Assembly: GCA_964633205.1 (NCBI GenBank)
Contig: CAZWFN010000005.1
Span: 1 to 64,000, forward strand
Reading direction: 5' to 3'
Source of the DNA: CAYVQE01 sp964633205
Lineage (GTDB): Bacteria; Myxococcota; B64-G9
DNA length: 64,000 nt
Part shown: in pieces, positions 58,401 through 64,000 of the stretch
Layout: each line of letters begins with the position of its first letter
Numbering within the stretch: the stretch's first letter is position 1
Made by a program: the position numbers and the translations under genes
The notes under the pieces: model-generated
Told to the model about the DNA's origin: nothing
The model's database searches: none
The model's input: only the letters and a program-made list of their open reading frames with translations

Positions 58401-61400
58401 GCGAAGCCAAGGTGCCGGTGGCCCGGGTGCTGGTGGGCGTGCTCGACCGCATCGAGGATTGGCGTCACCTGATCGCCGCCTGGGAGGTGCTGCACGAAGC
58501 GGCCACCGAGCCGGAGCAACGCCGGGACACACTGCTGCGGGTGGCGGGCATCTACGAGGCCAAGCTCGAGCAAAAGGAGCTGGCCTTCAACACCCTGGGA
58601 CGCGCCTTCCAGGAAGCGCCCGAGGACGAGCAGTTGCGCCAGGGTCTGGAACGCCTGGCGGCTGAGACCGGAGAGCACGAGCTGCTGGCCGCCATTTACG
58701 AGCAGCGGTTGAGCGGCCTGGAGGACCGTGGCGTCCAGTTGCGGCTCCACCAACGGCTGGCCGAGCTGTTCAGCGAGCAATTGCATGATCCGGAACGGGC
58801 CGAGCAGCATTTGCGGGCCACGGTCGAGCTGGAGCCGAACTCGGCGGCCAGCCTGATGGCGCTGGAGAATATCTACCGCCAGCGCCAGGCCCACGAGTCG
58901 CTGGTCGAGGTGTTGCGCATGCGGCTGAAGCTGGCCGCCGAGCCGGAGGAGCGCTCGATCCTGCTCTACGAGATCGCCTCGCTGCACGAGCAGCACCTGG
59001 GCGACGTGGGCGGCGCCATCCAGGCTTACCGCGAGGCGCTCGAGCTGCAGCCCGGCGACCTGACAGCCCTGCGCATGCTGGACCGCCTGTGCACCCAGCA
59101 GGGACGGCTGCGCGAGCTGGCCGAGGTGCTGGTGGCCGAGATCCAGGCTGTCGATCAGGCCGGTGACCGCGAAGAAGCCCTGGATCTGCGGTTCCGGCTG
59201 GCGCAGCTTTACGAGCAGGAGTTCGGCGACACCGAGCGCACCGCTCGGCTGCTGCGCGACATCTTGCAGGCCGAGCCCGCGCACCAGCGCACCATCCAGT
59301 ATCTGGAATCGGTGTTGGCGGAAGGCCGGGCGTTCGAAGGCGCCACCGAATTGCTCGAGACGGCCTACGGCAACACCGGTGAGTGGCCGAAGTACCTCGA
59401 CATCCTCGAAGGCCAGGTGCGGCAGAGCCGGGTGATGGCTCGCCGCATGGACATGTTGCGCCAGATCGCCCGCATCCAGGAAGAGAAGATGCAGCTGGGC
59501 ATCATGGCCTTCAATACCTATGTGCGCATGTTCCACGAGGACCCGACCGACCCCGGCGTGCGCAGCGAGCTGGAGCGTTTGGCCGTAGCGGACGACAACC
59601 TCGAGGCGCTGGCTGCCGTGTACGAGGAGGAGCTGGACAACATCGAGGAGCCGGAGATCGGCGCCGAGATCGCGCTCAAGGTGGCCGGTATCCAGCGCGA
59701 CAACCTCGAGGACGAAGCCGAGGCGATCGGCTTCTACAAGCGGTGCCTGCGATTCGATCCGCGCAATCTACAGGCGCTGACCGCCCTGGCCGCGCTATAC
59801 GAGAAGAACGAGAGCTGGGAGGATTTGGTGGCGGTGCTGGGCCGCCAGATCGAGCTGCTCGAAGAGCCGGCTGACCAGGTTCGCGTGCTCTACCAGTTGG
59901 GCTCGGTTCTGTTCGAGCGCTTGGACCGGTCCAGCAAGGCCGTGGGGTACCTGCGGCGGGCGCTGGATCTGGATCCGGGTCACATCGAGAGCCTGCGCCA
60001 GCTGGAGCGCGCCTTCACCGAGCAGGGCGACCACGATTCGCTGTACGATGTGCTCAAGGCCCATCTCGAGCAAACCAGCGATCCGCACGAGCGCGTCGAG
60101 CTGGTGGCCCGCATCGGCGACCTGGCCGCCGGGCCGCTGGAGAAACCGGACGAGGCCATCGATCTCTGGAAATCGGTGCTGGCGGACAGCCCGAACAACG
60201 AGGATGCCCTGGAGGCGCTCGATCGACTCTACGAGCGGACAGGCCGCTGGGCCGAGCTGGCCGCGCTGATCGAGGAGCGCATGGCGGTCATCTCCGACCC
60301 GGAGAAGATCGCCGACCTGTCCGGACGGCTCGGTTGGGTCAAGGGCGAGAAGCTGGGCGAGCTCGAAGACGCCATGAAGCACTGGCGGGAAGTCCTGCGG
60401 CTGGATCCCAAAAACCCGCGGGCTCTGCAAGCGCTACGCAACATCTATACCTCCAGTGGCCAGTGGGAGGAGCTGCTGGCGGTGCTGCGCAAGCTGGTTC
60501 CGCTGCAAGCCGAGATGACCGATGTCAAGGCCTTGCGGTTCGAGCTGGCCGACATCCTGGGCGAGAAGCTCGATCGGCGCGACGAGGCCATCGAGGCGGC
60601 CAAACGGGCCCAGGATATCGAGCCCCACACGGCCGAGGACCTGGAACGGTTGGGGCGCATCTTCCTGTCCAACGAGGCCTGGCAGGATGCGGTCAGCGTA
60701 TTGGAGCAGAGTGTCGACGCCCGCGAGGCCCCGGCCGAGAAAATCGAGCTGCTGCTCGAGGTGGCGGCCATCTGGAAGGATCGCATCGGCCGGCCGCTCG
60801 GCGCGGCGCCGGCCTACGAGAAGATCCTCGAGTTGGATCCCTTCCACGAAGAGGCCTACCGGGCCTGTCTGGACATCTACCGCGACAACAAGGAGTGGCG
60901 GCGGCTGGCGTCGATCTTGGAATCGCGGCTGGATCACATTCGCGAACGCAAGGATCGGTTGGTCCTGATCAAGGACATCGCCGAGATCTACGAGCAGCGC
61001 CTGGGCCAGAAGGAGCTGGCGTTCGCCAAATACTGCGCCGCGTTCCGCGAGGATTTCACCGACGACTCGGTGTTGGTCAAGCTCGAGCAGCTCGCCGCCG
61101 AGACCGAGGACTACGAGACCTTGCTGGAGGTGCTCGAGGACGCCACCGAGGAGGTGACCACCGGCGCGCGGGCGGTGGGGCTGCTGCAGAAGGTTGCCGG
61201 CATCTACCGCCACCGCATGAGCGAGCCGGACAAGGCGGAGGCCTACCTGCGACGGGCGGTGGAGCTGGACAAGCGCGAGGTCTCTTCGCTCGATGCCCTG
61301 GCCGAGCTGTACGAGGACCAGGAGCGCTACGACGATCTGATCCAGGCGCTGGAGAAGAAGTACGAGCGCAGCGACGAGCTCGAGGAGCGCAAGGAAATCC

Positions 61401-64000
61401 GGGCCCGGATCGCCTATCTGCAGGAAGAGAAGCTCGATCGGGTGGATGCGGCCATCGAGAGCTTCCGCCGCATCATGGAGCTGGACGGGCGCGACACCCG
61501 GGCCATCCAGTCGCTGATCCGGCTCTACCAGCAGGAGGCGCGCTGGCCCGAGCTGATCTCCATGCTGCGCCGGGCCGCCGACCAGGCCGAGGACCGGGAG
61601 GTGGCGTTGAACTACCTGTTCAACATCGCCACCATCTGGGAGACCGAGCTGGACAGCGACGAAGAGGCGATCGACGCTTACCGCGCCGTGGTCGAGTTCG
61701 AGCCGACCCACCTGCCCAGCCTGCAGGCGCTCGAGCGCATCTATACCCGGCTGGACAGCTGGAGCGAGCTGCTGCAGGTGTTTGAGCAGCAGGTCGGCCT
61801 GGTGGCTGATCCCGAAGAGAAGATCAAGATTTACAACAAGATGGGTAGCATTTGGGAGGAGCGCTTCGCCAATGCGGAGCAGGCCGCCGCCTGCCACGAG
61901 AGCATCCTGGCGATCGACGATAGCAACCTGCCGGCCCTCAAGGCGCTGGAGCGGTTGGTGCGCCGGCTGGGCGACTTCGAACGGCTGATCGATTTGTACT
62001 ATCGCCACATCGAGCTGATCGACGACCGGCGCGAGAGCGTATCGATCCACCTGTCCATCGGCGAGGTCTGGTACCATGAGCTGAACCGGGTGGACAAGGC
62101 CGAGGATACCTTCAACAAGGCGCTCGAGATCGACGAGAACTCGCGGGAGGCCATCCACGCACTGGGCCAGCTGTACGAGAAGTCGGGCAACTGGTTCAAC
62201 GCCATCGAGATGCTGCAGCGCGAAGCCGAGCTGTGCGGCGCCACCCCGGAGGCGGTCGATCTGTACTACCGGATGGGCAAGATCAACGAGGACATGTTGC
62301 TCGACTCGGGCGCGGCCCGGGATGCCTATCAGAAGTCGCTGGCCATCGACCCGTCCTACCTGCCGGCCATCAAGGCGCTGAAGCTGATTTTCTACCTCGA
62401 CAAGGAGTTCGACGCCTACCTCGAGATGATGGCCCAGGAGGCCGAGCACACCGAGGATGTCGAGGAGAAGACCCGGCTGTATCACGAAATCGGCAAGTTC
62501 CTGCAGGAGCAACGCGACGAATCGGCCGAGGCGGCCCGTTACTACGAAGAGGCGCTCAAGCTCACCGCCGACTACCTGCCGGCCGCCAAGCCCTTGGCCG
62601 ACATCTACTTCCGTTCGGAGCAGTGGGAGCGGGCGGAGCAAATGATGGAGGTGGTGGTCGCCGGCCTGGACCGCAACACCGAGAGCAAGGAGCTGTGTCG
62701 CCAGTACTACCGCTTGGGCTACATCACCGAGAAGCTCGGCAAGGAGGAGCGGGCCCTCGAACACTACCGGATGTCCTACGACCTGGATGCCACCTACCTG
62801 CCGGCGCTCGAGGGGTTGGGCAACGCCCTGATCAAGACCGAGCAGTGGGAAGAAGCCTATCGCATTTACCAGACGATTCTGATCCACCACCGCGATAGTC
62901 TGTCGGACGCCGAGGTGGCGGAGCTGTACTGGCAGATCGGCGATGTCAACTTCCAGATGGGCGAGGAAGAGCGCGCCGTCGACAGCTTCACCAAGGCGCT
63001 GGACATCGACGGCAGCCACCTGTCGTCGATGCAGTACCTGCTGCGCATCTACGAGCAGCAGGGCGGCTGGGAAGAGGCCTACGAGGTCGGTATGCAGATG
63101 GTCGAGCACCTCGAGGAGGAGGAGCTGTACGACCACCGGCTGCGGATCGCCGACCTGTGTCTGAACCAGCTGCAGGACCCCTTTCGCGCGGTCGATTCCT
63201 TGCTGGGGGCGCTGGAGCTGCAGCCGGACAGCCTGGATGTGCTATCGCGGCTGCGCGAGGTCTACATCGAGACCCGCCAGCACCAGAAGGCGGTCGATGT
63301 CATCGAGCGCATCATCGATGTCGAAGGCCGGCCGCGACGCCTGGTCGAGCTGCATACCCAGGCGGCCGACGTGCTGAACACCGAGTTGCACGACGGCGAA
63401 CGGGCGGTCCAGCATTACAATGCCGCGCTGGATACCGACCCGTCGCACATCCAGGCCTTCCAGGCCATCACCCAAATCCTGACCGCGCAAAAGAACTGGC
63501 TGGCCTTGAAGGAGAACTACATCCGCATGATCAAGCGGCTGCCGGCCACGGCCCGCAAGACCAAGCTGGCGCTGTGGAAGGATCTGGGCGAGCTGTGTCG
63601 GGTGGTGCTGCGCAGCCTCAACGAATCGATCGATGCCTACCGCATGATCGTGAAGCTCGATCCGGAAGACGTCGACGCGTTGGCCACGCTCGGCGATCTG
63701 CTGGCAGCCAAGCAGGGGGCTGCCGAGGAGGCCATCGATACCCACCACAAGGTGTTGTCGATGGCGGCCGATCGGGTCAAGAGCTACCGCTCCCTGTGGA
63801 AGCTCTACAAGCAGCGCAAGGACTACGATCCGGTCTTCGTATTGACCACCATCCTGCGCTACTTGAAGAAGGCCGACGAGGAAGAGTCCAAAATCGTCAA
63901 TTACTTCTCGAAGCGCGCGCCCCAGGTGGCCACGCGTCCGGTCACCGACCGCACCTGGGAGACGGCCCTGGCCCATCCCGGGGTCAAGGTGCCCTTCACC
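52454..64000 (+). CDS. gltI: Giant TPR protein, GltI (AgmK) family, 3' end outside window
   Basis: From ATG 52454 the frame is open to the window end: 3849 codons without a stop. No signal peptide is visible (MEDQIRNYQKILKSNPTDG), so cytoplasmic location, a non-classical export route or a wrong start must be considered. The whole length is TPR-like pairs of about 34-40 residues (patterns such as AAEAYRQVLAIDESDAGAWAAM, AIEIYHELDGL, ALEALDRLYERTGRW). A variant unit of the type QKELAFNxLGRAF recurs roughly every 305 residues. Myxococcus AgmK/GltI is likewise a TPR protein of several thousand residues encoded in the gliding cluster. Position after gltH and the parallel promoter support a role as scaffold of the same machine. 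Residues 3600-3849 still look like TPRs. Confidence 0.82.
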   Translation, partial: MEDQIRNYQKILKSNPTDGPAFTALEEIYQGKDRFQDLTGLYEERIQHVQETDALLGLYARCATIWHQKLGDAARAENCYRQVLRLQPDNRQALEGLEAVYTQQRDWERLADTLERLAGLIGDSAQRAEVFHRLGQLYSESLGRRDRALVAWGHAVRANPKRRDSLSALQEAYRELGYFDKVAQLLQREAELDLAEPAELGQKYLRLGRQLLAEPLHEAACRSALERATELLPDAEPAQQALAELDQARADWEKRVKQLRVQAVEAPDKGQAVSLYRQIAEIYYLQGDHAEQVEDNLNKCILLQPGNPRVLSLLERYYLEKRRAKQLIERLNEVVARLKDRRTAVVVLERIAMLDAVHLQDKNAALEAYRRILELEPGNPSATASLVETYQEEGRWAEVVELLKSQAEGQTDPVVKAGTLFQIARISADHLKDPEAARFLYEEILRLDPENLKAALALERMVEKAGDMQGLVRCLEIQLVHAHQPAERLKLLDRVARIHLEQRNDPVEALHATLRALTVDPSRKKTLKQALELGESTGRYQELAGALRVAIDSGGMSGKALIEGLATLADIQENRLADSNEAIRIYQELLENDPKHMPALDALERLQGAAGGSVELVSVYTQQLELVRSGQKKKELLFKLAHIYRERMADFGRAAEAYRQVLAIDESDAGAWAAMGELFESDGKWDRAAEALARALENESDAERRLHLQHRLAGIYEQRLNDTERALELCSGILANEQADAELAASTVAILERLQGRGVSPLRIAEILQPYYALAGDWRRHIDMLELRLEGCDTAEERVRLLGRIAQVYEEELDQKELAFNALGRAFGELPREPGLLDGLQRLAEETSRLEDLASILDRSLERVEQPEAIVELSQALGALYHQRLNRPQNAIQCYHRVLEHAPQDTASLEALSALYRDTQRFDGLADVLRRRIELTEQIDTKKAMMLDLGRVVVEELHDRPSAIEIYHELDGLLGDDLDVLRRLEALLEKEGRWPDQAEVLERMIPMVEQEEASELKLKLGRVRAERMEDRANAVEHYRQVLDERPDDGRAIAALESLLERPDSAPAAAEILEPIYRQRQDWNGQARVLEVRAEAAAEPAHKIEALLKMAAILDEQLGQPERAFTALRLANRVDPTRDDVVASMERQAEKSGAYEELTAALEEAVDVLEDTQRQVALLQKLAGLYRDKLRQPNLATAGLRRLLEIEPHHASALSSLESLYRDSKSYQDLAWVLTRQAEASSDAAAGRDLLVQAAQILEEQLGDLDGAVEAYRKVFESDPSDLQSAKQLDRLFQATGRWQEEAQLLPKLAEMSKNVLGVIEYNSRLAEIYAVHLDDPRRAVQILRQVLEHKPGHQETVAALEKLLADERCRQAAAEVLDGVYRAASEWRKLAAILEMRLAATAEPSDRMAYFRQLVDLFENKMDEGAMAFNVAARACREQPEDEGVRRDLHRLAEQGQRFEDLVDVYRDVADHHVGTELATELRKQIAALQEQRLGERTAALAEWERLLEANDSDEQVLGALERLYREQGDFASLVGIYRKQEALTDDPERKKELLFQAAATLAEGVEDVPGAIEVYRRILELTADDRRALRLLDQLLVVEERWSDLAEVLQREIALVPDEPVEAGEPDPKLDLLLRLTQLHLDHLGDTATAVSALAAALERSAVEPRAIDLLERMLTDESTRPQAAEMLEPIYRRLGDFNKLVAIMEVRLATRQEAEARLAIYRELARIYEEELVQKPFAFMVTCRAFREHPTDEGIRQELERLAEQTGSFEELADVYEEALPKTEGTEAQGHIGRRLAQLKEAYLEDKDEAVSNWRQVLANDPDDAEALKSLERLYRERGAYSELVGVLRHMAALEQDVDRKKDLLHEVATLMEERLGHNDGAIEAYREILLEDPSDLAVLKLLDRLLEKTGHWDDLREVLLAQIERAADSEIIPLHLRLGNLLRARLGEPEAAVEVYTEILGREPVQAETIDALVAMFDAGEAKVPVARVLVGVLDRIEDWRHLIAAWEVLHEAATEPEQRRDTLLRVAGIYEAKLEQKELAFNTLGRAFQEAPEDEQLRQGLERLAAETGEHELLAAIYEQRLSGLEDRGVQLRLHQRLAELFSEQLHDPERAEQHLRATVELEPNSAASLMALENIYRQRQAHESLVEVLRMRLKLAAEPEERSILLYEIASLHEQHLGDVGGAIQAYREALELQPGDLTALRMLDRLCTQQGRLRELAEVLVAEIQAVDQAGDREEALDLRFRLAQLYEQEFGDTERTARLLRDILQAEPAHQRTIQYLESVLAEGRAFEGATELLETAYGNTGEWPKYLDILEGQVRQSRVMARRMDMLRQIARIQEEKMQLGIMAFNTYVRMFHEDPTDPGVRSELERLAVADDNLEALAAVYEEELDNIEEPEIGAEIALKVAGIQRDNLEDEAEAIGFYKRCLRFDPRNLQALTALAALYEKNESWEDLVAVLGRQIELLEEPADQVRVLYQLGSVLFERLDRSSKAVGYLRRALDLDPGHIESLRQLERAFTEQGDHDSLYDVLKAHLEQTSDPHERVELVARIGDLAAGPLEKPDEAIDLWKSVLADSPNNEDALEALDRLYERTGRWAELAALIEERMAVISDPEKIADLSGRLGWVKGEKLGELEDAMKHWREVLRLDPKNPRALQALRNIYTSSGQWEELLAVLRKLVPLQAEMTDVKALRFELADILGEKLDRRDEAIEAAKRAQDIEPHTAEDLERLGRIFLSNEAWQDAVSVLEQSVDAREAPAEKIELLLEVAAIWKDRIGRPLGAAPAYEKILELDPFHEEAYRACLDIYRDNKEWRRLASILESRLDHIRERKDRLVLIKDIAEIYEQRLGQKELAFAKYCAAFREDFTDDSVLVKLEQLAAETEDYETLLEVLEDATEEVTTGARAVGLLQKVAGIYRHRMSEPDKAEAYLRRAVELDKREVSSLDALAELYEDQERYDDLIQALEKKYERSDELEERKEIRARIAYLQEEKLDRVDAAIESFRRIMELDGRDTRAIQSLIRLYQQEARWPELISMLRRAADQAEDREVALNYLFNIATIWETELDSDEEAIDAYRAVVEFEPTHLPSLQALERIYTRLDSWSELLQVFEQQVGLVADPEEKIKIYNKMGSIWEERFANAEQAAACHESILAIDDSNLPALKALERLVRRLGDFERLIDLYYRHIELIDDRRESVSIHLSIGEVWYHELNRVDKAEDTFNKALEIDENSREAIHALGQLYEKSGNWFNAIEMLQREAELCGATPEAVDLYYRMGKINEDMLLDSGAARDAYQKSLAIDPSYLPAIKALKLIFYLDKEFDAYLEMMAQEAEHTEDVEEKTRLYHEIGKFLQEQRDESAEAARYYEEALKLTADYLPAAKPLADIYFRSEQWERAEQMMEVVVAGLDRNTESKELCRQYYRLGYITEKLGKEERALEHYRMSYDLDATYLPALEGLGNALIKTEQWEEAYRIYQTILIHHRDSLSDAEVAELYWQIGDVNFQMGEEERAVDSFTKALDIDGSHLSSMQYLLRIYEQQGGWEEAYEVGMQMVEHLEEEELYDHRLRIADLCLNQLQDPFRAVDSLLGALELQPDSLDVLSRLREVYIETRQHQKAVDVIERIIDVEGRPRRLVELHTQAADVLNTELHDGERAVQHYNAALDTDPSHIQAFQAITQILTAQKNWLALKENYIRMIKRLPATARKTKLALWKDLGELCRVVLRSLNESIDAYRMIVKLDPEDVDALATLGDLLAAKQGAAEEAIDTHHKVLSMAADRVKSYRSLWKLYKQRKDYDPVFVLTTILRYLKKADEEESKIVNYFSKRAPQVATRPVTDRTWETALAHPGVKVPFT
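53981..61024 (+). repeat. Coding higher-order repeat of about 305 codons in gltI
   Basis: A variant TPR helix (type KELAFNALGRAF, then a P-D-rich turn and LERLAxET) recurs with its aligned Phe/Leu at residues 510, 820, 1124, 1429, 1741, 2045, 2353 and 2857, at bases 53981, 54911, 55823, 56738, 57674, 58586, 59510 and 61022. Spacings are 310, 304, 305, 312, 304, 308 and 504 residues, so about 305 (three modules of roughly 100) is the unit, with one irregular interval. Confidence 0.75.

Noticed and set aside
52295..63976. Very long minus-strand and alternate-frame open frames across gltI
   Set aside because: They are mirror frames of a GC-rich, stop-poor coding strand; their products are His/Gln/Arg/Leu-rich with no motifs, while the plus frame shows TPRs throughout.

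Overview
The window is GC-rich, densely coding Gram-negative DNA. Lipid A (lpxD, lpxA), Lol and BamA/Skp genes, many signal-peptide lipoproteins (several very Cys-rich) and a complete Glt/Nfs-type gliding/sporulation envelope cluster point to a Myxococcota-like (former deltaproteobacterial) organism. I cannot name a genus. There are no insertion sequences, phage genes, CRISPR arrays, rRNAs or convincing tRNAs.

Layout. 1-8405 (+): a housekeeping envelope operon: the end of lysS, then lolC/E, lolD, bamA, skp/ompH, lpxD and lpxA, mostly overlapping or tightly spaced. 8458-9658 (-): a small lipoprotein and two tandem stand-alone Lrp/AsnC-type RAM domains. 9888-14093 (+): a 1401-residue lipoprotein made of Cys/Asp-rich tandem repeats plus a beta-helix-like C-terminus. 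14137-22478 (-): a secreted protein and two giant paralogues with DUF3857/transglutaminase-like domains, one with an intact catalytic triad and one without. 22479-25560: a repeat-rich intergenic region with a sigma-54-like promoter, a barrel-like protein and a PKD lipoprotein. 25585-27586 (+): three nucleotide-salvage genes (tdk, an upp-like gene, hpt). 28544-30530 (-): an unusual carbamoyltransferase with carbamate kinase. 30785-39880: lipoproteins, a small ribbon-helix-helix-like protein and a 1204-residue AsmA/TamB-like protein.

40188-64000 (+): nine consecutive genes in the order outer-membrane barrel, barrel, TPR protein, 1223-residue TPR protein, TPR lipoprotein, small periplasmic protein, FHA/AgmX-PglI inner-membrane protein, barrel, then a TPR protein of more than 3849 residues running off the window. 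By size, domain and order these match GltA-GltI/NfsA-H of Myxococcus. Together they should form an envelope-spanning machine: GltG in the inner membrane, C/D/F/I in the periplasm, E and A/B/H at the outer membrane. Its proton-driven motor (AglRQS-like) is not in this window. A consensus-like sigma-70 promoter precedes the operon and a second precedes the giant gltI, each with a leader of about 140 nt.

All functions are inferred by reading motifs and gene order; no database search was run.
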